DNA of 64,000 nt. Source: Isoetes taiwanensis (lineage: Eukaryota; Streptophyta; Lycopodiopsida; Isoetales; Isoetaceae). Under the pieces are notes generated by a model. It did no database searches, had not been told where the DNA came from, and saw only the letters and a program-made list of their open reading frames with translations. Of the stretch, positions 10,751 through 23,650 are shown piece after piece (positions within the stretch are counted from its first letter, which is position 1; each line of letters begins with the position of its first letter). The stretch covers positions 6,024,600 through 6,088,599 of the forward strand of contig JAJEKV010000058.1 of NCBI GenBank assembly GCA_021234155.1, in the 5' to 3' direction. Both the position numbers and the translations under genes were made by a program.

Positions 10751-13002
10751 AAGTGTACCTGGAATTATGACGAATTTCATATTGGCCCAGTTGAACCATA
10801 GTCACTCAAACCCTGGCTTTTCTCTAACAACAACGACAATCTATACAGAGCAGAGGGAAAAGAGAATAAGATCCGAATTTGCAAAGAAAAAAATATATAG
10901 CAACCTTAACTCGATAAAAACTGGAAGGTTATGACAAGCAATAGCAGAAAGGAAATAATGGAGAGCCAAGAACATTAAACATCAAGACGATGCAAATGAT
11001 GCCAAATACGTCGGAGTTGTAGTTATTCAACCGGAATATCAAACACCCACAATTCATCTAGATATTGCCATAATTTGTGCGCCCCAAATCATTTAGATAT
11101 TGCCATGGCAAGTCGCTACATAATCTGGCAAATTCTTGTAGGGACTGTAGGCAGAGCTATAATTATGGATGCCAATTTTTTTATCCTTTTGCCTGGACTC
11201 TGTAGAGAGGGAAGGGTGAGCCCAGACCACTTTTTATCCTTTGTCTTTACCCTCTATACTATCTTCTACACTCAAGCTTAAAGTTAGAGGCACAAAATCG
11301 GCGGCACCCTGGGCTTCACCATAGCCAAAGCAAAGAAATCTCAGGTATTCAGAACAGATTCGCATCAAGAAATCTCAAACAGGACATTTTTGCCCTAAAA
11401 TTTTGTTTCTGCATACATGTCAGCCTAAGACGTGATTGGCTTCAAAGAAATTTTACCAGGTGTCAATCTGAGAAAACATTGGCTTCAAGCAAATTCAGTC
11501 TGAACAAAAATTGTATCATATATACAAATAATTTATTGCGGCGGCCAAGGCCGCTACAAACATTTCTTTAGTTCCAACCCTGTGAAATTGGAAGTCTACA
11601 ATAAGTTCGAGGTTAAGTTGAGGGTCTCGAAGAAGTTCCATGTCATGTTAAGTTGTAGGTCTTTAATAAGTCCTATGTCATGTTAGCTGCAAATGAATAT
11701 AGAACATCCAAAGTGATGAGTAGAATAGAAATAAATGAGCTTGGAAAGCTGACTTCCTGAGCCTTCTTGAATGAGAGCATAATCGCTTTTGATTCATATC
11801 CTTAGTTCGAAACCCTACTGAAAGAAACAGAAAGAAGCATTAACGATTCTTGACTCCTGTTAGAAATCCTAGTCAAAGAAACAGAAAGGAACTTTGGAAA
11901 TTCTTGCCAAAGTTCCCCATTTGCCACTTTCTAATCGTATTGGCAAAGGGGATAAATTTCCTTTTTTCTTTCATGGAAAGCCAGTGCATCTAAGTCACGC
12001 TATCCATTGTCGAACATCATAGCCTCAAAACCGATCGTTCCATATAGATACTTTAGATATTTTTAGCATAAAAAACAAATTCCCATTCTGCAAAACTCTA
12101 GATGCTTCGTTGAAAATGAAGGCTTATGCATTTAATTAAATCCAATATGTTATGTATGACTTCAGGTGCTCTATGCATTTCAATAAATTTAGACCTTGAT
12201 TTTGGTCACTTTCCCATGTTTATTATTTATGGTTTACAGGTCTCCATGTCCAAGAGAGGTCGTAATAGATGTGTCAGAGTGTGGATTTTGCTATGCATTA
12301 TTTATGTCAATATGCATTTTCTGAAGTCAGTGGTTAACCTTGGCAAATATTATTAAATAGAGCATGACTATGCAGATGTCTTTTCTAACAAAAAAGGAAA
12401 TGAATTTGATTATAAATACCTAAGGCAACATAGGTGAGTGCAATATTGTCACTACATACTTATGTGCAGTTAACGCATCGAAGTAGATGTCAAACATTAG
12501 AGCCTTTTACTCTGGGAAAGTGTCTATAGAGGCTTCTTTGTGCATGTTGTACTTAGAAGACTTGGTATTAGAGTTCTTTTGTTTCTCAAGCATCGAAGCA
12601 ACAAGAAAAGGACTCTGAGAAAGGAAAAAAGAGGAATTAAGCTAAATACACTTCAAGAAAATTTGAAGAGTATTTTTATGCTTCAAACATATATCATAAA
12701 CAGAGGACTACTACCACATATTAGTGAGAAATATTAACTGGATGCAGAAATTAGGAATTGGTAACATTGTTTCTCATAATCTTATCATTAAACACTCAAA
12801 CAAAAACCAATTAATCCACATCTGTTGTGTTCAGCAGATTTGATTCTCACCTACCCACTACAATCTCAAGACAGAGAGATAGATAGAGAGAGGACTTGTG
12901 ATAATCAAACTAAATACTATTCACATGAATCTTCCTAAATACATATAGCTGCTCACACTGACAAATAATGCTCAATCTTGCAAATTGTTCTAGAACTTTT
13001 AG
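10751..13002. other. No gene recognised
   Basis: AT-rich intergenic DNA. Around 11760-11910 the phrase GAAACAGAAAG recurs with flanking similarity, a weak short duplication. No supported gene. Confidence 0.5.
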
Positions 13003-13098
13003 CAACTTTCCTCCTTGAGTTCAATAAAACTCTTTTGGATTGTAACAGAGCAACTTTCCTCTTTGAGTTCAATAAAACTCTTTTGCATTGTAACAAAG
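13003..13098. repeat. Tandem duplication of about 47 bp
   Basis: Two copies of AGCAACTTTCCTC.TTGAGTTCAATAAAACTCTTTTG.ATTGTAAC lie head to tail with a few differences. Confidence 0.85.
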
Positions 13099-13654
13099 AT
13101 CTTCAACTTGTAGCTAAGAGAATGTGCAAATAAACTTGTGAGATGCCGAGATCATGTGATTGAGAAATGTAGTGGAATTGAGAGATATAAAAGTGTCCTA
13201 TCAGATACGAAAAATGATAACAGGTTGTGTGATTCCATAGCGCAAATGTGTCAAAAGAGAATATTTAGTTTGATAAAATGTGTCAATAGAGAATTTGAAA
13301 ATTTTTAAATGTCTCATTTGACACACTGACAAATATTAAGTGTGTAAAAAAAAAAAAAAATAGAGCCCCAAGTGCACTAGAATTGCGTTGTATTGGCTTA
13401 ATGTATGTGTATACTTAATAATGTGTATACTTAATGATGCGACCAAATTTGATTTCAAGTTATTTATGCTCACAAAAGTTATGCCATTTAATAAAATTTC
13501 CCCCAATTCAATTTTTCCCATCTTATATTATAAGGTTTTAGCATATGTCATGAAGCAAACCCTAATTTGGATAGTTGAGATCATCTAATTACATCCGAAG
13601 GCCGAGATGTATCGCACGAATTCTCACCACCGTGATTGGCCATGCTTTAATTTC

Positions 13655-15310
13655 TGAAGAGAAAAGGGAAAGGGAGGAGAAAAGGGCACAAGTAACAGGG
13701 AAAGAAAAGGGAAAAGGAAAAGAAAAAGAGCACGAAAAAAGGGAAAGGAAAAGAAAGGGAGAAAAGAAAGGAAAAAAGGACACTATGAAAAGGAGAAGAG
13801 GGAAAGGGTGAGGATCGGAGTAAAAGGGAAGGGAAAAAGGGGATGAGGAAAGGGTCGAAAGAAGGAAAGGGAAAAGGCAAAATGAAAGGAAAAGGGAAAG
13901 GGAAAAGGAAAAGGAAAAGAAAGGGGAGGATGAGGGAGCAAAAAGGGACACTGGGAAAGGGGAAGAGGAAAAAGGTGGGGAAAGGAGAAAAAGAGAAGGG
14001 AAAAAGGACGAAAAAAAAGGGAAGAGAAAAATGGAAGGGAGAAGGGAAAGCGAAAGGGAAAAGAAAAAAATAGGGGGAATCGAGAAAGGGAATGAAAAAA
14101 GGAAATTAGAAGAGAGAATGGGGGAAAAAAGAAGGGGAAAAAAAGGAAAAGGGAAAGTGCGAGGAAAAGGGAAAAGAGAAGGTACGGAAAAAAAGAAAGG
14201 GAAAAGAACAAAGGAGGGGGAAAAGGAAGGAAAAAAGGCACAAAAATAATACAGGAAAAAGGGCATTAAAAAAAAGGAGAAGAAAAAAAAAGGGGATATG
14301 GGAAAAAGAAAGAGGGAGGACGAGGGAGCGAAAAAGGACATTGAAAAAGGGGAAGAGAAAAAGAGTAGGCAAAGGAGAAAAAAGGAAGGAAAAAAAACAC
14401 CAAAAAAAGGAAGAGAAAAAGTGAGGGAAAAAGGGCAAATCAAAGGGAAAAAAAAAGGGGGAGGGGGAAGTGAGGAAGGGAAGAAAAAAGGGCATAGAGA
14501 AAACTGAAAGAGAAAATGGGGGAAGAGAGAAGGGAAAAAAAGGAAGAGGGAAAGTGCAAGGAAGAGAGAGGCTACGGAAAAAAGGAAAGAGAAAAGAACA
14601 AAGGAGGGGAAAAGGGAAGCAAAAAAAAAAGGCACAAAAATAAAGGGACGGGAAAAAGGGCACTGGAAAAAAGGAGAAGAAAAAAAAGGTGGAGAAAAGG
14701 GATATGGAAAAAGGAAAAGAGAAAAGGAAAAGGAAAAGGAAAAAGGGAAATAGAAAGGAAAAATGATATGGGAAAAAGTGGAAGAAGGAGAGGGGCGGAA
14801 GGAAAGAACCATCGAAAAATGAATGGGGAAAGGGAAGTGAAGCGAAGGGGAGTGGAGGAGAGGGGAGAGGAGAAAAGGAAAAGGGAAAAAAGATACAAGG
14901 AAAAGAGGAAGGGAAACGGGGAGGAGAATAAAGGGAATGAGAGAAAAATAAGAGTAAAATAGAAGTGGGAGGGGAGGCAAACAAAAAGGAAGAGAAAAAT
15001 AGAAAAAGAAAAAAGAGAAAAGCAGGGAATAAAAAAATAGAAAAGGAAGAAAAAAAGAAAAAAGGGGTGGAGAAAGGGTAAAAGAGGAAAATGAAAAGAG
15101 CATACAAAAATGAGAGAAAAGAGAATGTGAAATTAGAAAAATAAAAACATTGAAGGGGAAAATAAAAAAGGGAAAAGGAAGATGGTAGCAATAGAATAAT
15201 GGCAAAAGAAGACAGGTAAATGGTGGAAACGGGGAAGGGGAAAATAAAATAAAATAAAATATAAAATCATGGAAAATAAAAAGGAAAAAGAAATAAGGAA
15301 GGAACAGTGA
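13655..15310 (+). repeat. 1.65-kb polypurine tract (GGGAAA-type)
   Basis: The plus strand is almost purely A and G for about 1650 bases, in shifting GGGAAA, GGAAAAG and GAGAAAA units, broken only by isolated pyrimidines often in GGGCAC or GGACA. A 577-codon frame on the minus strand (13589-15322) is a Phe/Ser/Pro/Leu low-complexity read-out of TTTCCC and is not a gene. Tracts like this can form triplex (H-DNA) structures. Confidence 0.95.
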
Positions 15311-15907
15311 AAATGTGGCCAAATCCTCTTAATTGTGTGATTTTAAGACGTAAATTAATTTAACCATTTGCTCCAGAGTGTATCATTTACAGTTCCTAGC
15401 TATGTCCAGCAACGCTGGGCTCCATTTCTAGTATAGAATAATGTCTTTCCTTCCTCCCCAATTCAATTTTTTCTCATTTAGAATAAGCCTGTTTTCTCTA
15501 GGAAATTGCCTAATAACCCATGTAACTTGCATTGGCATGAAGCTTTATTGAGAAACTGTTGGAATATTTGGATAAGAGATTTGATGATCTAGAGGTTTTC
15601 ACATCAGCAAAAGTCTATGATCCTACATCTTACCCTGAAGACGATTTAAAGAGAAAAGAACAACATTGACATGGGTAAATGTTTTGCTTGATAAGTTTGG
15701 AGATAAAGCCGGTGTTGATGAAGAGAAGTGTAGGATTGAATATGAAGGGTTTATTGAGAATACGAATGTCTCATGTGGAGAAAAGCATATAATAGAGCTT
15801 GAAGGTATTGTATTGCATTCAGATTAGTGTTAGCAAGGGAATTGCAGGTTCCTTGCCCTCACCAAGCTTCTGCACAAAACAAGGACAAAGCAAAAGAAAA
15901 GAAACAA
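15311..15907. other. No gene recognised
   Basis: AT-rich spacer between the polypurine tract and the dispersed repeat; nothing recognisable. Confidence 0.5.
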
Positions 15908-16267
15908 AGGCAATAAAAAAGAATCGGGTCTGCATTCAGCCAAGAACCTCTCTCACCCCCACGGTCTTTGTCTGCTTTGAAGCTTGCATGAATAAAAAAA
16001 GCGGTGATGTGATGAAGAATGGTTTTTGCAAGCCTGTTATTGTGGCCGTGGCTCCATTATTGCTCTTAAGCATGGCTTTCCTAAAATCTGGGCCTTCCAC
16101 AGTCCGTTGCCACACATCCAGCACATGATCATTAAGAAAACCAAATTCATGCATTCAAAAGTTCTTGCAAGCCTAGTAGGAATAAAGGGGAAAAAAAGAA
16201 TGGAAGCATCTAGAATCTTACCAATTATACAGATGATGGTGATGCATCTATAGATTAAACAAGGCAC
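15908..16267 (+). repeat. Dispersed repeat, copy 2 (pairs with 1-295)
   Basis: Same family and orientation as bases 1-295, ending in the shared GATGCATCTATAGATTAAAC. It carries an extra segment of about 60 bases around 16105-16165 that copy 1 lacks. Confidence 0.8.
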
Positions 16268-17959
16268 GTCCACATCCAGATCAGTAATCCACATCCAGTT
16301 CTAAGCCACGGCTTGCACTTACGGAATGCAGAATGATCGCTATGGCTTTAGATGCTTGGATTCAAGTGGCTGCTTCAGATGTCGCAGCTTACCTTCAGAT
16401 CTGGTCGCGCCGTGCCTAACATGCAAATCGTGCATGCCCTCTGTGCCACCTCTGGTTGCTCGCAGGAGGGACGGAAATATGCATGCGTTCAGAAGCCAAT
16501 GTGAGATGGACCTTTGGAGGGGGGTGGAAGAACCGCGCAAAGATGAGGATGTAGGATATATACCAGTACCTGCCTCCCGCTCCTAGGCCACATGGTGATT
16601 GGGTGAACCCTGGTCCAGTCGTAGTGGTGGAGGACGATTACCTTGTCTCGTGAGCTTCCAATACACTTCTATCTATATTATTTTTTTGATATTTTTCCCT
16701 GAGATCAGATGCACATGAACCCACATTCTTTGATGAGGATTTGTTTGCCATAATAGAATTTTGGCCATTGCATTGCTACATTGAGTTGTGTAATAGTTAA
16801 GTATGCGAGTGAATCAAAACATCTGGACATGCAATGTCTTTGACATCTGGACCTCTAGTCAGGCCTTCTTCCTTTGAACATCATAGTAGATAAAAACATG
16901 GTGACCATTGAAAAGAAGGGAGTGATGTAGAGGAACAGATGCCAATTGGAATTAGTGGACTAACTGCCATCCCTTTCACCTTGGCGTAGACTTTTTTTGT
17001 TTGTCCTGTTTGATGTACCCCTAGGATGAGTTCGCTCACTTATTTTAGGTGGCACTTTAGATTAATCAAATAGGAAAATCGAAAAGGGAGTAAGCCTGGA
17101 GTGCGACTAGCCTTTGTCCACTCTACACCCTCTCGAATGGTTGTCAACTCATCAGGCTTGTATTGTCCATAGCAAACAATATAGATTTCTCGGAATTCTT
17201 GTTACCTCCTTTAAAAAGAGCGAGCTTTGCTCTCGCTCTCTTTTGGCGACTCTCGGTCTCAATGTAGCTTAGTTATTTTGCTAGGTTACATTACACAAAG
17301 AGGCTCTAAATGGGAGGTGGAGCAAAACTCGTTCCTTCTAGAGGTAGAAGTTCTCATCTGCAAGTTGGATGTTAGAGGTGAGAGCGTACCCTAATTTCAA
17401 GCCAAAGTGGTGCTTGAGCTTTGTCCATCCATATAGCAGCTGTTAAGCACCAAATCATGGAATATTCTAACTCCTGCTATTGATGGAGTACCTCGAGTAG
17501 CACTCTGACTTGAAGTTAAAGGACGTCTCCCCTTCGGCGTCATGGTAGATTGTACAAGGACGGAGGTAATAAGATTTTTGAGAACTCTATTTTATTGTGG
17601 CCATCGATGATACAGCCTAGTGGTTGCTTGCGATTTTGTGGCTTCAAGTTCATGAGACGATGCTGAGAGAGACAAGTCATTGAAAAAAAGGGACAGATGC
17701 CATTGGGATTAAGTTGCCTAAGCGTGGAAGGGTTCATCAGAATTCATGTGGTTGATGAGTAAAAGCATCGAGAATTCACAATCTTTCTTTCCCCGCCTCT
17801 TTGCGCAATGTAGCTTAGTTACATTTCTAAGTTCCATCATTCAAGGAGGCATGAAAGCAAGATTTGGGAATGCACGATGCTTTCACGTTGATGTTCCTTG
17901 ATGTAGCTGATGGCTTTTGCCATGGTATTATACCACTATGCATGGAAATACAGTCGATT
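16268..17959. other. No gene recognised
   Basis: Mixed-composition DNA. Short similar stretches recur (for example CAGATGCCA.TTGG.ATTA at about 16937 and 17695, and CAATGTAGCTTAGTTA at about 17260 and 17807), suggesting an old, diverged duplication. No coding region is supported. Confidence 0.45.
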
Positions 17960-18715
17960 GGGGGCCTTGTGAACCTTTCTTAACCAGAGTACATCATAAT
18001 CATCAGCAGTGGATCATGTATCTTGTGAACCCTCATCTCCATCAAAATTGGCTCGACTGGTCTGTGGCTGTTTGGCCCCTTGGTATGCGTAGATTACTTC
18101 ACATCAGCAAGATTCTGTGGCATGCGAAGGGGCAAGCAACAACAGAAGTCGGCACGGTTCTGATGGGGGGAGGGTTCTCAACGCACTTAGTTCGACTGAG
18201 GTGATGGTGATGATCAAGATGAGATTTGTTCTCAAGGCAGTTAGGTCGAATGTTGAACACGAATATCATATGTGGATCATGGGGAGTCTTGTGAACCCTC
18301 CTCGTGATCGATTCATCTCAACCGATTCCGGTGGGTCGCTTGGCCCCTTTGGCATGAGTAGATTACTTCATCGCCAAAAATTGCGGGCATGCAAAGGGGC
18401 AAGTAGCAACAAAAGTCAAGACGATTCTGATCCAGAGAGGGTTCTTAAGGCACTACGGTCGATTGAGGGTTCAATTAGGTCGAAGGCACTTAGGTCAATG
18501 TTGAACCCGAATATCACATGTGGATCATGTATCTTGTGAACCTTCTGATGGATCAGATTCGTCTCAACTGGTTTGTGACTGTTTGACCCCTTGGCATGCG
18601 TGGATTACTTCTCATCAGCAAGATGCTGTGAAATGCGAAGGGGCAAGCAGCAACGGAAGTCATGATGATTCTGATCCACAAAAGGATCTCAAGGCACTAC
18701 GGTCGACTTGTTAAA
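17960..18715 (+). repeat. Tandem repeat, three units of about 250-265 bp
   Basis: Three head-to-tail units share GTGGATCATG..., CTTGTGAACC, TTGGCATGCGT.GATTACTTC, GGGGCAAG.A.CAAC, GATTCTGATC and AAGGCACTACGGTCGA. Unit starts are near 18003, 18268 and 18518. Short frames are conserved only because the DNA is repeated. Confidence 0.8.
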
Positions 18716-19063
18716 ACGACAAAAACTGGTCGACTTTACTTTTTTATTAATGTGCCAGAACGGTTATTACTTTTTATTATTAATAGTAAATTTGTTATAC
18801 ATGAAACATGGAACACAGTGGCAAATTGTTAAAATGACAAGAACTATTATACTTGAAACATAGGACACGGTAACAAATTGTTTAAACTTATAACAAAAAC
18901 CTTTATTTTTTATTAATAGTGCCAGAATGGGTACAATAGATTGAAAAGCCTCATCCATGGTTATAATAGATTGAAGACACTCATCACATCATCTTTCTAG
19001 GCAGCACCATCTTCATCGTCCTGGGTTCCGTCCTCTTCTGCCTGCTAGTCTAGGTTCAACCTC
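18716..19063. other. AT-rich stretch with partial internal duplication
   Basis: TTTTTATTAAT.GTGCCAGAA and the CAAATTGTTAAAATGACAA/CAAATTGTTTAAAC pair recur within about 180 bp. This is probably the 3' flank or terminal part of the hAT element whose coding remnant begins just to the right; I could not pin down a hAT end. Confidence 0.4.
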
Positions 19064-19446
19064 CTATGGCCTTTTTCTTACTATAACGTCCTCGAGATGT
19101 GTTTCTTCTGACACGTTCTTGTTTGTCAGAATAATTGGCATTGGAGAGTCTAATGGAGCACGTACAGTTAAGTCCTCAAACGGAACTCCGGTATTACTTG
19201 CACCTGGCCTCTCTATATCAGACTCCTCTGTATCTTCGTTGTTGTCTGACTCGTCCGAGAACATGTTCTCATCTAAATCATCTTTGGCATCGACAAAATG
19301 GGTACGCTGAATTTCTTCGTCAACATATTAATGGCATTTACTGCAAATAGCTCGTGCTCACTGTCTTCGAAGCTGTCCTCTTCCACTTCGGAATCTGCAT
19401 CCATGAAAGGAAACTATAGCTTATCGACTACGGCTGCACCACTGTT
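19064..19446 (-). pseudogene. hAT transposase, acidic C-terminal tail (downstream piece)
   Basis: Minus-strand frames here are strongly acidic (DADSEVEEDSFEDSEHE, then after a frameshift DDLDENMFSDESDNNEDTEE) and end at 19064. Placing 19446 next to 31024 (taking out element A and one TSD copy) restores continuity with the hAT C-terminal region at 31039-31305, and plant DUF659/hAT proteins commonly have such an acidic tail. A TAG lies just after the junction and there is a frameshift near 19275, so the gene was already decayed or decayed after the insertion. Confidence 0.6.
19443..19446. repeat. Target-site duplication TGTT, left side of element A
   Basis: TGTT lies directly outside the left terminal repeat of element A; the same TGTT lies directly outside the right terminal repeat at 31020-31023. 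Removing the element and one copy rejoins hAT-derived sequence on both sides. Confidence 0.85.
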
Positions 19447-19471
19447 AAGCAGAGTTTCATTAAATTTGGAA
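19447..19471 (+). repeat. Element A left terminal inverted repeat
   Basis: 25 bp beginning AAGCAGAGTTTCATTAAA, exactly complementary to 30995-31019. It resembles the element B end AAGCACTATTTCATTAAT. Confidence 0.9.
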
Positions 19472-19727
19472 ATTTCGTGATTCCATTTTCTCGCGAAACC
19501 AGTTTCTTCCCTGTTTTATCACACACTTATAGATAGATATGGCACTATTTACTTAAAAAGAAACCAGTTGTCATGTAAAAACCGCTACATTTAATATAAA
19601 ACAGCGCGGTTTTAGTTGTCAAGAAGAGAAGTATGCCGCCATTTACTAAGAAAGTATGAGGAAAAGCACCACGAGAACCTCGAAAGCAGATATTAAATTG
19701 CAAAAAAGCGCCCGGCAAGCAAACAAA

Positions 19728-19878
19728 ATGGCGCGGCCGCCGCGTTTGCTTAAAAATATCTACAAAGCAAATAGCGCAAATGCGCTATTTGCTTTAACAT
19801 AAAACCAAGCAAATAGTGCAGGCGCGCTATTTGCTTTAACCTGAAGACCAAGCAAATAGTGCGCTCGCGCCATTTTCC
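19728..19878. promoter_or_regulatory. Subterminal palindrome cluster of element A (variant sites)
   Basis: Four palindromic sites lie between the left end and the last exon: ATGGCGCGGCCGCCGCG, CAAATAGCG...CGCTATTTG and two GCAAATAGTGC..GCGC sites. They are variants of the 22-bp palindrome found in the other three clusters. Their subterminal position suggests transposase-complex binding sites, by analogy with CACTA elements; this is inference. Confidence 0.6.
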
Positions 19879-21505
19879 TATAGATAACATATTTTTTCAG
19901 AAGGCCATGTAGTTATATATTAATAAAAAGTACAATGTAGATACAATTTTTCAAAGTAAATAGAATTTTCTTTAATAGTCTTGATCGAAGTGTACATCAT
20001 CGACTTTCTCATAGTCAGCAGGGTTAATTTTACTGCGATCAATTTCCTCCTCCTGCTCAGCTCCACCTTGGCCCGATGTCTCTCCTTTCTCTATATGAGA
20101 ACCTTGTTCGTCTACCCCCTTCTCAGCTTCACCATCTTTCAAAGTCAAGACTTCGCGCTGGCCAATGGCCTTTGGGGCAAGCAAGGGATATATGGCGTTC
20201 TCGACCCTACCCAGAATGCCCGATACGCATTTCATCTTTCCGAAGTCATGCTCATACGTCGCACTGATTCTTCCTATATGAAGTGATGCCCTAGAGAAGG
20301 CTCCAGCAGAGAAGAAATCTAGTACGATGTTACCTGGAGGGCAGAGCTTATCAACAAAGTAGAACGCAGTTGCAGGACCAATCTGCTTATGCATCAGATA
20401 TTCTCCCTCCATACCCTGCCAACTCCATTTAAACCTTCTTGCAGGAGTTTTTTAGCCATAACATCTCCCTCACTTCCAATGGCTTCGTTAGGGATAGGAG
20501 GAATTTGCGGGAGCTTTCGAGGATGATCGCCATATAGCCTGAGATCCAGGTCTTCATCAGGCTCTCCCGCCTGCGTACGAAATCCTCAGAGCAAGAATGA
20601 GAGTTTGTGGCTCTTTGATTCCCCACCACCCACCGTAGCTCCAGCTTCCTCTTCATAGATTCCTACAAACACTCTTGACCTAGATTCCAGTCTTTCAAGC
20701 GCACCGGCAAATAGAAAGTTATGTCTCTACCCCGACGAAACATAGAATCCAGTATGTCTCTACATTTGTCATCTGTGAGACGCTATAGAAGAATGCGGTT
20801 ATGTTCCAAACGGAGTAAGTAGCATCTATACATATCATGCCGGGCAGAGAATTGGCGGTTTCTGGAATCTCCCAGCGACATGTTCAACAAAATATCTTGG
20901 CAAGTCCTTTTCTCGCTTTGGGTCAAGGATTTTTCGAATAGATCTGGTCACGGAGAATGGCATGTTACCATGAACTCCCTCTTTGAGTATTCCTTCCGAA
21001 CACCCACTTATGGTGGCATACTCCCCAAGCCAGAAGTGCATTATCAGAGTGGCCTTCCTTAAGTCCTCGAATTTCTTGTACTTAATGCCAATTTGATCTG
21101 CAATGAAGTGCAGTATCTCCTTCTTCATGTAAGCAAGAATTCTTAAGTTTTGTGCTCTCGTCTTGAAGAAATTCTCGCCTTTGTAATCTGAGGTGACTTT
21201 GACGTATATATCCCCGCTTAATGCTTCTTCGAGGACCTTTCGACAATCATCATAGTCCAAGCCCCTCATGCATCTAAGGTAGTTGTCACTGAAGTAAAAT
21301 TGATTACTATAGCTTGACCCCTATTGTCCTTAAGTTCTCCCTTCCTCCATTTGTTCCACATCTGGCGGAAGAGTGCATAAACATCATCTGGCATGAAGAC
21401 AAACCTATTGACGTCCTTCGTGTGTTTGCCCCTCAGAATCTTATCTGCCATTTGAAGGTAGTGCTGCAACAGAACTGGCGATGTTAGAATTTCCAATGAT
21501 ATATG

Positions 21506-21672
21506 AAATGGCACAGCTGCGCCATTTATCGAAATGGCGCAGCTGCGCCATTTGGTGTAAATGGCGCAGCTGTGCTATTTATCGAAATGGCGCAGCTACG
21601 CAATTTGGTGTAAATGGCGCAGCTGTGCAATTTGGTGTAAGCCATTTACACCAAATGCGCCATTTACACAAA
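21506..21672. promoter_or_regulatory. Palindrome cluster inside an intron of the ParB-like gene (A)
   Basis: Five to six tandem copies of AAATGGCGCAGCTGCGCC(ATTT) or close variants, separated by TATCG or GGTGT spacers. They lie between the ParB-like exon (donor AAG|GTACCT near 21702) and the next exon (acceptor CTGTTGCAG near 21465). Each unit reads the same on both strands. Confidence 0.85.
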
Positions 21673-23299
21673 ATGTATGGAAACACAGACGTAAAGGTAC
21701 CTTGTACTCATCACTTCTTGACTGTCCTTTACCAGCAGGAGCTGGTCTTCCACACTCCTGATACTGCTTACGCAGATGGTGAATCTGAGCCACATATGGT
21801 TCCTTGAAGACAGTCTTGGCTACTGTATCATTGACATCCACACTGAGCTGAAGAAGGTCCAAGTCACTGATCTCTCCAGAAAGAACTCTGCATATTCTGA
21901 AGTTATAGATCTTCCTGAGCTCAACTCTAGCATCTTCTGTCCCCAACTTACTGCACACAAGCTGAGCAGCAGAGACCGAATGATTACCATTGATAATATA
22001 AAATCGTTTCCCTACCAGATCAGATTCCTGTGACCAGGTCAGCAACTCCTTTATAGCTGGATCAAAGGGCACCACAACTGCTGGAGTGAATACCGGATGT
22101 GGATCCTCAGCAAAAGATTTGCATAGCCTCCTAACATGCTCAGGGTTAATAACCCTGGCAGTCATATTAGGTGGTGCCTCTTCTAGATCCCAGATAGATA
22201 TTCTTCTTGTGTATGTGACTCCAAGCGGGAATATGTGGCCGTGCTTTTGTATTTTTTTAATGTTTCCTCTGCCATTTCTTCTTCGACATCACGGTCCATC
22301 TTTAGTTCCTTGGGCACCTCAAGGTCTACAATCTTTTGCAATTTCCTTGCCCTTGTCTCCCTTTTTGTTTCTTTCTTTCTCTTTGCTGGTGTGCTATCTG
22401 TTGTGGATGCTACCACTTTTATGTGTTTTGTAGCCTCCTTATTATCACTAATTGTGCGATCGCTATCAGGTTTCCCAGAGGACTTCACAGGAGATTCCTT
22501 TTGGTGCGCCTCTTCCTCGTCCCTCTTCTCTTCCTGATGCTCGTCCCCCTTCTCTTCCTCCGGTCCTCCCTCTTGTTCTGCCTGCCTCTGTACTTCATTC
22601 CTCCTCCTGCCTTTGTTCCTTTGCCTGCTCTGATGGCTGGCTTAACCTTTACACTTTTTCTCTGCATCTCTCCCAGCAGCCATCTGCTATCCATTATTGC
22701 TGGCATGTTGCCTGAGAGCTTCGCTCTTACAATGTAGGACACAGAGTTTTTGGACATGTCCATTGCCGCTCGCAGAATACCAAATCCCTTGAGGATCTCT
22801 ATCGTGCCTTTGATATCTGCTTGCTCCCTGGACTCATAAGATGGCAGCGGCCAACCTTTTTTTTTGGCCGACAGTGCTTGGTCCTTTATGTTGGACTCCA
22901 TTATTGCCGGGGCGTCGCACTGGCAATCCATGCAGTAGAGATCAATGCTGCCACTGACCGGATCTTCCACTGTGCAGCCAAGAAAGTCAAGTCTTCCTTG
23001 TTTCTTGACTTCCCTCATGTTTACAATGATGCCCATCTGGGCCACGGAATACACTCCTGCTTCACCTCCACCTGACTTGACAAGGAGGCAAAGTTTTCGC
23101 CTCTTGTCTCCCTTCGATGGGTCACACCTTCAGTCAAGGGAATGGCTCTAACAATCTCTATACACCAAGACCTACCAGTCAGGACCAGGGTTCTCGATGT
23201 TACCACATTCCAAGCCTTCGGAGCAGCAGCTGCTGCAAGATAAGCATGGTGAGAAAAATGAAATGTATCAACTCTGCCCGACCCTAAAAGATAAAGAGC

Positions 23300-23650
23300 A
23301 AATGGTGCACCTGCGCCATTTAGAGCAAATGGCGCACCTGCGCCATTTCCATTGTGCTTATGGATCTCTGGTGTTAACGAGGTACATCTTTTGTAAATGC
23401 CATGCACCTCGGTAACACCAGAGACCCATAAGCACAATGGAAATATGTACCTCGTTAACACCAGAGATCCATAAGCACAATGGAAATGGCCCAGCTGTGC
23501 CATTTCCATTGGTATGGGTTCCCATCTAAAGGGAGACACATAGACATTCTAGAAATGGCACACCTGCGCCATTTCATATAACTAGTATAAATACCTAACT
23601 AGCCTATAACTAGCCTAACTAGCCTAGCGAAATGGCGCGTCCGCGCCATT
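23300..23650. promoter_or_regulatory. Palindrome cluster in intron 1 of the ParB-like gene (A)
   Basis: Five sites, including AAATGGTGCACCTGCGCC, AAATGGCCCAGCTGTGCC, AAATGGCACACCTGCGCC and AAATGGCGCGTCCGCGCC, lie between exon 1 (23743-23704) and the acceptor at 23233. A separate 40-bp direct/inverted repeat (CTTATGG.TCTCTGGTGTTA with CGAGGTACAT) is interleaved at 23350-23480. Confidence 0.8.

Noticed and set aside
10484..10934. Three overlapping 94-129-codon frames
   Set aside because: They arise from the GC-rich inverted repeat being open on both strands; no domain and no conservation.
13589..15322. 577-codon minus-strand open frame
   Set aside because: Composed almost only of Phe, Ser, Pro and Leu because the plus strand is a polypurine tract; no domain, and overlapping frames are equally open.
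21506..21672. CRISPR-like array
   Set aside because: The spacers are only about 5 bp and similar to each other, the units are palindromes that occur in four separate clusters, and the context is eukaryotic.
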